From Mermis nigrescens (lineage: Eukaryota; Nematoda; Enoplea; Mermithida; Mermithidae): a DNA stretch of 64,000 nucleotides. The stretch spans positions 1 through 64,000 of the forward strand of contig JAVLUZ010000343.1 in assembly GCA_036768485.1 (NCBI GenBank), given 5' to 3'. This document shows, one piece after another, positions 33,931 through 45,265 of this stretch. The translations under genes and the position numbers were made by a program. The notes beneath the pieces were generated by a model. It was not told the origin of the DNA and searched no databases. It was given only the letters and a program-made list of their open reading frames with translations. The number at the start of each line of letters is the position of its first letter. Positions within the stretch are counted from its first letter, which is position 1.

Positions 33931-35565
33931 TTGGATAGTTTTTGTAATAAAAGAATTGCAAACTTGATTTTACGGAGTTTTGTTTCAAGAGATAAAACCT
34001 TGTTAGTAAAAGCCTTTACAACCTATGTCCGACCAATTTTGGAATATGGTTCGTCTGTTTGGAATCCTTATCTGTTATGTGACATAAATAATGTTGAAAA
34101 TGTCCAAAGAAAATTTACCAAACGAATTTTTTCTGATAAAACTATCTCCTACGATGCCCGATTAAAGGAATTGGGCTTGGAGAGACTCGAATTACGTAGA
34201 ATGCAAAGTGATTTATCAATGACACGCTCTATAATCAAGGATAATTTGTTACCTGTTGAAGACTTCTTCACATTTAATGTAAACTCAAATCGTTCTGTAA
34301 ATTCTTGCAAACTTTACGTTAACCGTGTAAACAAAAATGTTAGAAAATTTGAATTTTGCAATCGTGTGATTTCTGTCTGGAATTATTTGCCTGATGATAT
34401 CATCTGCTTAGCTAATTCGAACATTTTTACGATGAAATTGAAAAATATTATTCTCCGATCAGATCGTAAGAATAAGCGGGGAGGTGGAGTTTTAATTTTT
34501 GCTAAACCTCATCTTTATGCTCGATGCGTTAAAGTTCCTGCTTCTCTGTTTGTGTCTGATACTTTAGTAGTTGAAATTTTAAAAGGTGGAGATGTTATAA
34601 GATGTTTGTTAGTTTATAGACCTCCTCAGTATGATTTTGATACTGCACTTCGGATATGTAATTTAATTGAATGGGCTACTAATAGTTGTCATCCCGTTAT
34701 TATAGTAGGGGATCTAAATTTGCCTAAAATTGATTGGTTTCATGGTACTTTTACATTTAATCCATTAAACGAATTATTTTTTGATTACTTATCAGCTAGT
34801 GGTCTGCAACAGTTAGTTAAAGAAAATACTCACGATAATACTTTGATTGATGTAGTATTTGCTGCATATAACGTTTTTAATATCCAGGTTCTTCCTCCTT
34901 TTTCAACAAGCGACCATAATTCGATTTCTTTTGAAATTTTAACTAGAACTTTTCAAGATGGAGATAAACCTAGCTTAAATTTCAATAAAGCGGACTACGA
35001 GAGTATAGCTACTTTTTTATCCTCTGTTTCTTGGCCTGACATTTTTTCTACATGCTTAACAGTTAATGACATGTATAATGTTTTTTTAAGTATATTAAAT
35101 CCTCTTGTTTTTAGTTTTGTACCTACTTTTAGGGCTAAATTGAAATTTAAATACCCTAAAAGCTTACATAAATTATTTCTTAAAAAGCGTTCTCTATGGG
35201 ATAAGTATAAAAGGTGTAAAACTCCAGGAACTAAAGTTAAATATCGAAATCATTGTAAGGCTCTACGTAGAACTATTCATAATTATTTCTCTTCTCAAGA
35301 AAACAAATTGCTCAAGAATAATAATCCTAAAGCTTTCTATACTTTTGTAAATAATAGGTTAAAAAGTCGCAGTGAAATTCCTCCTCTAACATTTTCTGAT
35401 AATAATGTTATAACCGATTCATTACGCAAGGCTAACATTTTTAATGATTATTTCGCTTCAGTGTTTTCTAGTGACATTACTAACGCGAATTTTCTTTTTC
35501 AGAAGCGCTGTGATTTTTCGCTATTTTTAGTGAGGATCGCGTATTGGAAGCCATTAACCATCTAA
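33931..35565 (+). pseudogene. Chimeric 544-codon frame from two nested retrotransposons
   Basis: The first ~175 codons are the C-terminal domain of the outer element. After about 34450 the same frame runs without a stop into the endonuclease of the inner one (VYRPPQYDFD, IIVGDLNLPKIDW, FSTSDHNSISFE with the catalytic SDH) and the linker up to 35565. The fusion is a by-product of the insertion point, not a known protein. The frame is then lost. Confidence 0.8.
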
Positions 35566-37170
35566 ATACGTCTATTGCAGTTGGCCTTGATGGCATATGT
35601 AATCTTTTTATTAAAAAATTGTCGTTTCAAATGATAAAGCCGTTAGTTAGTATTTTCACTGTATCTTTTCTGTCTGGAAATATTCCCGAGCTTTGGAGCA
35701 TGGCACATGTTATTCCAATATTAAAAAAAGGGGGATCCAGCATTAGTGGATAATTACAGGCCCGTTTCTCTTTGTTGTTCTATTGCCAAAATTATGGAAA
35801 GAATTATTAATAGTCAATTGTTAGACTTTCTTAAGGTTAATAAACTAATATCTCCTTTTTCAATTTGGTTTTCAAAAGAATAAATCTTGTGAAACACAAT
35901 TGTTAAAGTGTAAATTTTCATGGATTCAGTCGTTAGCTAAAAAAGAAACTGTTGATATAATATATTTAGATTTCTCTAAAGCTTTTGATAAAGTAAATAT
36001 GGAAAAACTTCTTATTAAGTTAAACGGATATGGAATAAACGGTAATTTGTATGCATGGTTAAAGGCCTATTTGTTTAATCGTTCCCAATGTGTTCGCGTT
36101 AATCAGTCTTTTTCAGATTATGTGCCTGTTACCAGCGGTGTCGTCAAGGAAGTGTCCTTGGACCTACGCTCTTTTCGATTTTTATAAATGATATATGTGA
36201 TAATATTTGTAGTACGGTTTATATGTTCGCAGATGATATCAAAATTTTCAATATTAGTCGTAACTGTAAATTATTACAGTCTGATTTAGATAAGATTATT
36301 GACTGGGCAATTGCATGGGATTTACCTATTTCTCGAACCAAAAGTCAAGTTCTATATTTGGGTAATAATAATCAAAAAGCTGTTTATAGACTAAATGGGG
36401 AAATTATTTCTAGTGATCCGTTTGTCCGTGATTTAGGAGTTTTGATTCCTCGAAATTTAAAATTTAAGGAACATTATAATTCTTTGATTAAAAAGCTTTC
36501 TTTAGATGTATTTTAATACGCAAATCATTTTTTTCGCGTGATAAAGGTAATCTTGTTAAAGCTTATAGTTGTTATGTTAGACCTTTATTAGAGTATTGTT
36601 GCAGTGTATGGAACCCCTCTTATCTTAAGGATATAGATAGATTGGAAGCTGTTCAACGTAGATTCACTAAATATATTTTTGGCTATAATAATATTTTTTC
36701 TTACGAGGATCGTTTAACACAACTTAAATTGTGCAGACTTGAATTAAGACGCTTGCAGATTTGTCTGTGTATGATGTATCAAATTATTTGTCATAAATCA
36801 TGTTTGGAAGCTGATGATTTTTTTGTATTTAATCATAATATTACCCGTAGCATTAATAGATTTAAATTAGTCATACCTACTGTACATTCTAATTTAGAAA
36901 AGTTTGATTTCTTTTACAAATACATCGCAGTTTGGAACGATCTTCCTGACTTCATTGTTTCTTCCCCTAACCTAAACATATTTAAATCTAGATTAGCAAA
37001 CTTTGATTTATCTAGATATCTTGTGGGGCGCGCGTAAAACTTGTCATTCCATTGACTCGCATGTCCCTTTACTAATTCGTAATTGCATTTATTATATATC
37101 TTGTCATTTCGTATTTTAACTGTTGGTATTAGTAATAAAATTTTCTTTCTTTCTTTCTTTCTTCTTCTTC
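34450..37170 (+). mobile_element. Second-type non-LTR retrotransposon, inserted in the same orientation
   Basis: 5'-truncated within the endonuclease (starts near RSDRKNKRGGG) and ends AATAAAATTTTC followed by TTTC units at about 37140-37165. It is a close relative of the minus-strand copy at 28085-29900, with the same tail type. Confidence 0.83.
35544..37037 (+). pseudogene. Reverse transcriptase of the inner retrotransposon, broken
   Basis: Pieces in changing frames: VGLDGICNLFIKKL, IIYLDFSKAFDKV (A), VPVTSGVV then a shift inside motif B, MFADDIKIF (C), VRDLGVLIPRNLKF, and the C-terminal RRFTKYIFGYNN to LSRYLVGRA at 37037. At least four frameshifts are present. Confidence 0.85.
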
Positions 37171-37470
37171 TTAATTTGATTTATCCATTTTTCTCAAGGG
37201 GCGTATCTAAGCGCAGTTATAATTCATTGCCTGTACGTACCCGCGTGTCTTACATTTACATTACACTACTTTCTTTTATCACTTTATTCGTTTTTTTTAC
37301 AATTAAATACGTGTGTTTGCAATATGTACATGAATTTCAATTATGCATTTATATGACATTTGTCCTTTTCCTCATTATTTGTATTGTAATGTGTACGTAT
37401 ATTTTAAATTTGTACGTGTATTTTGTAGACCGAATAAATCTTTCTTTCTTTCTTTCTTTTCTTAATGCAA

Positions 37471-37654
37471 AAATGCATTTGGAGAGCTGAAATTTCAAAA
37501 TTTTCTGGCGCTTCGCGCCATTTGATAGATTATAGTTTTTATTGTCAAAAGCGACTTCAGAATTGGCTAAAATGCTTAACTGAAGGAAGAAAATTCAAAT
37601 TTCAACAGAAATAACGTATACTGATCGTGATATTTCTAGTAGAGCGCGAAAGTT
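37471..37654. other. Spacer with one mini-hairpin motif
   Basis: GGCGCTTCGCGCC at about 37508. No gene. Confidence 0.5.
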
Positions 37655-37984
37655 TTGGAGTTTTTGAAGAATATGGTGTGAACCGATTTTGCGCTATTTC
37701 AGCTGAACTGCCATACAATTGCGCAAAAATGATAGGAGTAAGTTAAGAATATGGTACTTTTAGATACTATGAAATAAGCTTCAGAAGAGCGGATTTTTTT
37801 GCTCAGTACTTAGAACACGTTTAAAGAAAGCGCGGAAAAAATATTCTTCCGTCTATAATCAGTATTACAAAAGCTATGGGTTTCGTTAATTAGCCTCTTC
37901 TCGACCTACGCAAGCATCTACTCGACCTAAGTATTTGAAGATTCAAACAGCTGAATGCAGAATCACATGTAGATACAAATACAA
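37655..37984 (+). repeat. Family E repeat, partial copy
   Basis: GGTGTGAACCG, GCCATACAATTGCGC and the CTCGACCTAAGTATTTGAAG blocks. It is cut by the retrotransposon at 37985 and continues at about 38876. Confidence 0.65.
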
Positions 37985-38875
37985 ATACAAATTTTATTGC
38001 AAAGTCAATGAAACAGGTAAAATACACATAAACACGGCAAAATACGAAGAATAAAAAATCATCGCTAGTTTCATTGGCTGCGATAGCTCCATGATACATT
38101 GAAGCATACTGGTTGGAGCCAAAATTTTGATTTGAGGTAATCTTTAACCCTGGTCTGAAAGATATTTGCCGAAGAAGAACAAATAATCGCATCTGGGAGA
38201 GAATTCCATAGATATAGGACTCTATTTGGAAAAGAGTATTTTTTAACATCTAAACGAAATTTTTCACCTTTAAGTTTTAAGCTATTAACAGCTCGAGTTT
38301 TAGATGACTGTGTAAGTGTGAAAAAATCATCAGGATCAATTTGTATATATCCATTGAAAATTTTATATATCATGGATAAATCAAAAACAACTCTACGAAA
38401 TTCCAGAGAGTAATTCTAAAATCTGAAGCCGACGTTCATATGGTATATCACTAAATTTAAGAATACGTTTGGTAAAATATTTTTGAACTTTTTCTATATT
38501 TTTTGTATCACATTTCTTATATGGATTCCAAATGATTGTATTAAATTTTTAAAAGGGGCGAATAAATTGCTTGAAAGCTAAAATTAATGCTTCTGTATTC
38601 TTAATCTGAAATGATCGAAAAATAAGTGATAATCGAAAATAAGCGTTTTGGACTATATTTTTTATATGAGGAGAAAAATTCAGAGTTTCATTTAAAGTAA
38701 TACCTAAATCCCGAACCCCAATATTAGTAGGAAGGAGTTTTTTATCATTTATAAAATAATCAAAGCGAGGATTATTATGACCAAAGTAAAGGACTTGACA
38801 TTTAGATATTGATAGGGGTAATTGCCATAACTTAGACCATTTGATAATATCAGTAAGAAGTATCAATTCACGTCG
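37985..38875 (-). mobile_element. Non-LTR retrotransposon 3' fragment, minus strand
   Basis: The tail on the plus strand is TACAAATACAAATACAAATTTTATTGC. Coding pieces at 38549-38875 (LPLSISKCQVLYFGHNNP, GVRDLGITLNETLNF) and 38071-38373 (YSFPNRVLYLWNSLPDAII) are the end of reverse transcriptase and the C-terminal domain. The two pieces are in different frames. Confidence 0.8.
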
Positions 38876-39030
38876 ATATAAGCATCTATACATCGACCTA
38901 AGCATTTATTCATCTACCTAAGCATCTATACATCGACCTAAGCATCTATACATCGACCTAAGCATCTATACATCGACCTAAGCATCTATACATTGACCTG
39001 AGCGGGAGCGACCTCGACCTAAGCAGCTTA
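38876..39030 (+). repeat. 20-bp minisatellite (family E)
   Basis: About seven units of CATCTATACATCGACCTAAG, then GAGCGGGAGCGACCTCGACC and a TTAGGC-like complement (CTAAGCCTAAG). Confidence 0.87.
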
Positions 39031-39199
39031 AAACACCTTTTCAGATATACTAAGCCTAAGTCTAAGCATATTAGAAGCAAAAACGTAGATTTTCCTATAT
39101 CTTATCAAGTAAAACCGAAAAGACATGCAAAAAAATGAAAATTTTTAAAAGTTTTGATAACTTGTCAAGTTCGACTTATTATCTTCTTAAACCCCTTAT

Positions 39200-40585
39200 C
39201 AGTTTTTTACTGTTTCTTTTTTATCAGGTGATATCCCAGGCATTTGGAGGGAGGCTCAAGTTGTACCTATAATTAAAAAGGGTGACCCCTCATTAACTGA
39301 AAATTATCGTCCTGTTTCTTTATGTTCCTCAACTTGTGAGATAATGAAAAGTAATATTAATACTCAACTATCAATTTATTTATCTACTAATGAGTTAATA
39401 TCACCTTTTCAATATGGTTTCCAAAAACATAAATCTTGCGAATTGCAACTATTAAATTGTAAACATTCTTGGGTTAAATCACTGGAATGTAAAGAAACCG
39501 TTGATATTATTTATATAGACTTTGCTAAAGCTTTTGACAAAGTCGACATATCTAAACTTCTTGTTAAATTAACTAGTTACGGTATTCAACAACACCTGTT
39601 TAATTGGTTAAAAGCTTTTCTATCTAATCGTATTTAGTGTGTTCGCGTTAATCAGTGTTTTTCAGATTATGCCGCTGTTACAAGTGGAGTTATTCAAGGT
39701 ATCCATCCTTGGACCTACGTTGTTTTTGATTTTTATAAATGATATCTTTGATAACTTGTCAAGTTCGACTTTTATGTTCACGGATGACCTAAAAATATTC
39801 AATCTTTCCTGCAATTATCAAACACTTCAGACCGATTTAGATAGAATTTCCATTTGGGCCGCCAGAAATTGTTTACCAATATCATATTCTAAATGCACAG
39901 TCCTATATTTGGGCAAAAATAATCCTAAATTGTCATTTACACTCAATACACAAGTTATTACGAACGATTTTGTCTATGTTCGCGATTTAGGAGTGCTAAT
40001 TTCGCACAACCTGAAATTTAAGGAACATTACAACAGTATTATCAAGAAAGCTTTCTTGAGATCTATTTTAATTAGAAAATCCTTTTTTTCGGGTGACAAA
40101 AATAATCTCGTAAAGGCCTTCATTGTTTACGTCAGACCGATCCTTGAATATTCCTGTGCTTTATGGAACCCCTCTTATATTAGTGATATCAACAGGCTGG
40201 AGGCTCTTCAGCGTAAATTTACTAAATACATAGTTGGATATCATAGCCCTCTTTCTTATGACGAACGCCTTAACCAACTTAACTTGTGTCGATTAGAATT
40301 ACGTCGCCTTCATATTTGCTTATGTATGATGTATCAAATTATTAGTCAAAAATCTTGTCTTTCCATGACAGATTTTTTTGTGCTTAATCAAAATACTACT
40401 CGCTGCACAAATCGTTTCAAGCTAGTTGTTCCTCTTGTCCGTTCTAATTTACAAAAATTTGACTTTTTCTATAAGTATATCTCTGTTTGGAATCACCTAC
40501 CTGATTTTGTAGTCTCTTCCCTAACTTAAATATATTCAAATCTAGATTAATTGATGTCGACTTATCCAAATTTATTATAGGGCGG
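39200..40585 (+). mobile_element. Non-LTR retrotransposon fragment, plus strand
   Basis: A 5'-truncated reverse transcriptase and C-terminal domain. Motifs: ENYRPVSLCSSTCEIM, FQYGFQKHKSCELQLLNC, DIIYIDFAKAFDKV (A), a TAG stop at about 39637 and a frameshift inside motif B, then MFTDDLKIF, where motif C has lost the usual first Ala-Asp (F-A-D-D to F-T-D-D). It ends near the IGRTQ-like terminus at 40585 without a clear tail. Confidence 0.83.
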
Positions 40586-40589
40586 ACTC

Positions 40590-41216
40590 AAATCGACAGT
40601 TGCCTGCAACTTTGCAAGTATGGCTCAGATTTCCACCAAATTTTTTTCCGCGCTTCAATTTATCATGTTCTACCAGTTTGGCACAAAAATTTTGGCATTC
40701 CGTATTCGTTTTGCTCCTTTTCTAAAAGTACCATATTCTTAACTTTAGCCAAAACGATACTCTATGTCACTAAAAGACGCGGAAAAAAGAAACAAACCAA
40801 ATCCATACAAAATTCACAGAGTTACGGTACTTCAAACGCCATCCTTGGACATTCACCATTTTTGAGTCACTTTAAGGAATTTTAGCAGTTTTTCAGAAGT
40901 TTCCAATTTTAAATAAAAAACATATTTTTCTGCCATTTTAAAGGTCGCAGATTACAAAAAATTAAGTTATACTGCGCGTAAACCAAGATTAAAGAAAATT
41001 CTTTTGTAAGGTTTTGTACAAAGCTTTCAAGAAATTTTTTTGTAATTCTAATATTTTTATCGTTGTTTACATCCAGTTAAAGATTTCTACTCAAATACAA
41101 TGTAAACAGCATTTTTTGGATTATCTCAAAGTTCCAACCATTTGAAGATTCAAACAGTGGAATGCAGAATAACGTACCCAATTCAGGTCGACCTAAGCAT
41201 CTATATATCAACCCGA

Positions 41217-41286
<70 letters not shown>

Positions 41287-41910
41287 ACCTAAGCATCTAT
41301 ACCTCGATCTAAGCCGAAGTGATCTCGACCTAAGCAGCCTAAAACACCTTCTCAGATATACTTAGCCTAAGCCTAACCGTCATTTAAGCAGAAACTTGAA
41401 TTTTCACATATCTTATCAAGTCAAATGACAGAAAAAATATGCAAAAAATTGTTTTTTCAAATTTAAAAATTTTCAAACAAATTTTTTCGCGCAATAAAGG
41501 TCAGCGACCTTGAAAATGTCAGATAAATATGTTTTTAGCCCAAATTCGGAATATTTTGGTAAACAGTAAAATACCCACTTTTAATGTAGCTATATCCGGA
41601 GTAACTTGTTCAATCCTTTTTGCTCACATCGCCACAGACTTTTCCTGCTGCCCTAGTTTTTGAAACACCTCAGATCCACATTTATATTCTCGCTTACATT
41701 GCCTGCCATCTGGGTGCATTTATGACAAAGTAAAGTACCGTAACTCTTCCTTCACCAATATTGGTCCGTTTTCCATGAAACTTCTTTTCCGCACTTTCTT
41801 TTTGCATGTCCTCCTCATTTCAACCAATATCGTGCCTTTATACATACATCTGCAAATTTTTCCGTTCACACCATAAAGTAAAGTTTAGCCAAATTTTTAT
41901 ACAAAAAGTA
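40590..41910 (+). repeat. Family E repeat, long copy
   Basis: It starts with GCCTGCAACTTTGCAAGTATGG and runs through CATTTTTGAGTCACTTTAAGG, AAGGTCGCAGATTACAAAA, the minisatellite with an AT tract, CTTAGCCTAAGCC, and AGCGACCTTGAAAATGTC, in the same order as 26975-28080. Confidence 0.7.
41186..41335 (+). repeat. Minisatellite interrupted by (AT)n
   Basis: CGACCTAAGCATCTATATA units flank a pure AT tract of about 65 bp (41219-41284). The tract probably expanded from the TATATA in a mutated unit. Confidence 0.85.
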
Positions 41911-42067
41911 CATCAAACACCACTATTACATGAGCACATAGGATTTTTTACCTAAAAAACACTGATTTTTTTAATACAGGCGGTCTATTTTAAACATTTT
42001 TAGACCTCCCAAAAAAACGTGGAAAAAGGTTGGAAAAAGTGGGAAAAAATTTTGGGTCTGGTCTATA

Positions 42068-42493
42068 ATGTCAACCAAATCGCTGGAAAAAAACGGTGTT
42101 CGGGAACCAAATTTCAAATCGTGGCTAGTAGAAGGCTCAAACGGTTCTGCTCACTGTAAATTATGTTCTGCTAATCTACCCCCAAAACACGATGCTCTTC
42201 TTAATCATGTTAAAACGGCCAAGCACATTAAAGCCATTAGTTTTAAAGCCTCATTTGCATTATCTGCTTTAAGTCTTCCCTTTTCTAATGCTAGCGTTGA
42301 ACGGGGTATTTCTGTATCAAGTTTGCTGAAGACCAAACTACGAAATCGCTTAGATGTCAAAACTACTGATCATACCTGGGGAATGGATCTTGGTTCTGTG
42401 GGTACCGGAACCCCTATTGCTGAGGTTGGTTGGTTGGTCAATGAAGAGGTTGATTGTGAGAAGGTTGACATAAGGGCAGGCCCATATCCATGA
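42068..42493 (+). pseudogene. hAT transposase remnant: BED finger joined to hATC domain
   Basis: A 141-codon frame. Residues about 15-57 form a BED-type zinc finger (FKSWL, CKLC, then LLNHVKTAKH). Residues about 62-93 are the C-terminal hAT dimerisation signature (LSLPFSNASVERGISV, KTKLRNRL). The whole catalytic RNase-H-like core, normally several hundred residues, is missing, so the protein cannot cut DNA. The tail after about residue 98 is read-through into flanking repeat. It sits inside the 33600-49157 unit and could be an internally deleted copy of that unit's transposase. A protein like this might bind ends or dimerise, but that is inference. Confidence 0.78.
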
Positions 42494-42759
42494 TTTTATA
42501 TAGAGGAAACCGAAAATTTAGAATCCAGATATCTCAAGAACCAAAAGGAGATAGACGAAAATAAAGGCAGTTTTGAGCGTATCTCGGCAAGCTCAATATA
42601 ACGATGAAGAAAATTTTTAAATAATTCTAACTTTATTTTATATTGATCCCTATACAACAAATTTATTGAGTGATCTCTCATCATTCAATAGACGAATAAT
42701 TTCTCAGCTTCAATCTTGTATTTAGTTCTTGTCCTTTACAAAGGCAAACAATACAGAAA

Positions 42760-43010
42760 CAATTCGGCGCAAAGCGCCAAAAGAAATTTGACATCTTTTA
42801 CATGTCTATATCAAATTTGAACGGTCTTGTGCAGGCTCGAAGACAGAAAATTTAGATAAGCAATAACTCCGACGCGAAGCGCTGGAAAAAAATTTCGTGA
42901 TCCGGCACTTAGCGCCGGAAAAAATTGACATGCTATCCATGGCTAACTCGTATTTTAGCGATTTTGAGCGGTTTAGAAGACAAAATTATGCATGAGCGAA
43001 GCATTAAATG
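42760..43010 (+). repeat. Mini-hairpin cluster
   Basis: Motif copies at about 42765 (GGCGCAAAGCGCC), 42873 (GACGCGAAGCGCTGG) and 42902 (CCGGCACTTAGCGCCGG), each followed by AAAA-rich sequence and a TTGACAT word. Confidence 0.7.
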
Positions 43011-43260
43011 TGAAGCGTGCTAATCGCCGAAAATTTTGCGTTTACTGGCTACGAAAGTACGCTAAAAACCTGTTTTAGCGATGTTTCAGACAAAATTCTT
43101 TCAAAATTTTTTAGCCAATCTTAAAAGCGTGATCGAACAGTGCATAGAATATGAACATTGAATGAACACAACACATGATCTTGTTTGTCCTAAGCCCAGA
43201 GGAAAACAGTAATTAGCGTATCTCTTGTTATCCAGCAATTTAAAATTATGACTTTCTTTC

Positions 43261-44654
43261 ACTAGCGGATCCTGGAAAAAATTTTCTCGGGGGCGGTCCG
43301 AAAATTTGAAGTCAGATATCTCGAGAACCATTACGAGATAAGTGAAAATAAGGGCAATTTTGAGCGTATCTCGGTAGCTCTAAACGATGGTGAAGACAAA
43401 TTTTAAACTAAAATTTCAAAAATTTTTAACCTTACTCAATATTGATATGCAGGAAATTGATCATTTAAGCTATCTGCACAACCAATTGCTTATAATGCAA
43501 TTCACGAGTGATTTCTTATCTCCTGTCTTTGTATTTAATCATTGTGCTTTACAGAGAAAGATTATACAGATAATAAATCATTCGGCGCGAAGCGCCGAAA
43601 AAATTGACATATTCTGCAAGTCAAGCTCAAATTTGAGCGGTTTTGAGCGGGCTATAAGACAAGAAACATAGATGAACAAAAGAATTTCATGTTCTTTATG
43701 TCACAACTTAAATTTGAGCTGTTTTGAGTGAGCTAAAAGGCAAAAATATAGCTGAAAAGAATCCAGCGCACAGCGCTGGAAAGAAATTGACATGCTCTCT
43801 ATGTCTAAATCAGATTTGAGCGATTTTTAGCGTTTATAGGACACAACCATATATAAACAATACATAAATCCAACGCGAAGCGCCGTAAAACGTTAAGTTT
43901 GCATAACTCAAAAGACGCTAAAAACCTGTATTGGCGGTGTTTTAAAAGTGTTTAACTAATTTTCCATGTTTCCCTTTCGGGGACCCTTTGTAGAAACAAA
44001 ATTTCTTTTTCATTTCGGAGATGGGGTGGTCCTGCCCAACGAGCCCTACGATCACACATTTACATTGCCCGACTATGCCTTGGACACAAAAAATGCAAGA
44101 AACATCCTCGCTTTTACAGCTGAAGGATCTGGGGGACGCGCTCAAACACTCCCAGCGGGACCCAAGGCGGAGCCCCGGAAAATTTTATGAAATAAAATTT
44201 TGAAATGTAACGTTAAAACTGTCACAAAATCGGCCCAATTATGGTTCTGAACTCAGCCTAAAAACAGTTAACCAGCCTTTTCATACTTACAAACCATTAA
44301 AAATTCTTGCTTTGAAATACGTTCTGAACTGAAAAACGAAACAAAACGAAAAATTGCCGGTAACTGACACACACCTTTAACACGATGTCCAACCAGCATT
44401 TAGAGTTTCAGCCGATAAATAGTATAGTACATCAAATCAGTGAAGCACTGGAATATTTTGACTGCTTCAGGCACAATGCTGGCACACTAAAACGGAAAAT
44501 AATGATGAATCGGCGCAAAGCGCCGGAAATTTTTGACGTTTTGGCGTTTTTAGCTCAATTTTGGGCGCATTCCAACGTAAATCTGCTGCTCAAAAAATTT
44601 TCAAAAAGGGTTTTGGGGGCGGCCGCCCCCCGCCTCCCCCTAGATCCGCGCCTG
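43261..44654 (+). mobile_element. hAT-like element, 1.39 kb, 7/8 TSD (family J)
   Basis: The left end ACTAGCGGATCCTGG and the complement of the right end CAGGCGCGGATCTA are related to the small element at 55993-56148 (CAGTGGCGGATCC). The flanks TTTCTTTC (43253-43260) and TTTCTTTG (44655-44662) match at 7 of 8. The body holds four mini-hairpin motifs (about 43583, 43766, 43876, 44512). A GGGGGCGGCCGCCCCC palindrome lies near the right end. No transposase. Confidence 0.62.
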
Positions 44655-45257
44655 TTTCTTTGATAGTCATGGAAAATCAGATACTCCGTAGCTTCTATTT
44701 ATTGCGTTTTTCTGGATTACTTCTGTGGCTTGAGGTGATAAAGTACAATTTTGGGATCTCTACTCTTTTACTCAATTATGTAGCTCCTTTAGGATACACA
44801 CAATGTAAAGACGCCGTATATTCAGCGCAAAGCGCCAGAAAATTTTGATATTATTATCCAGAGCTCGGCTCAATTTTGCTGTTTTCTGGAGATCAGAAAC
44901 GGAAGAAATAAATCTGGCAAGGATGCGCCAGAAGATTACGATATTTTTTATCATTCTAAGGACAACTTTGAATCTTTCTAAAGTTTAGTGATGCAGAAAG
45001 AATATCTGGCGCGAAGCGCCAGGAAATTTTGGCGTCTTTATCATTTTATCATTTCGATTTCGCATCGCATCTTTTCTAGGATAAGAATTACAAAAAAAAT
45101 TTGTATGCCTATGCTATCTGAAAATAGTTTTTAGATTTATCTGATGGCGCGGAGCGCTGAAAAATGGGTATTTTTTGCTAGCAACGTACAAAACCGATAG
45201 TTTCACAAATAAAATTCTGAAAAAATTCAGGATAAATTCCCCCTCAATACGGGCCTG
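44655..45257 (+). repeat. Mini-hairpin cluster, 44.8-45.2 kb
   Basis: Motif copies at about 44825, 45008 and 45147, with shared AAATTTTGATATT-like followers. No gene. Confidence 0.6.
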
Positions 45258-45265
45258 CGCACAAG

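Larger units (their letters stand above)
33915..37470 (+). mobile_element. Non-LTR retrotransposon 3' part, split by another retrotransposon
   Basis: The C-terminal ORF2 domain (YVRPILEYGSSVWNPY, RRMQSDLSM, ISVWNYLPDDIICL) runs to about 34450, is cut by the 34450-37170 insertion, and resumes near 37180 with DLSIFLKGRI and a stop. The element ends at AATAAATC plus a TTTC tail (about 37430-37460). Confidence 0.78.

Noticed and set aside
41950..41985. A family C right end (AAAAAACACTG) just before the hAT transposase remnant
   Set aside because: The rest of the family C terminus is absent and the flank is a T-run, so neither a TSD nor linkage to the transposase can be claimed.
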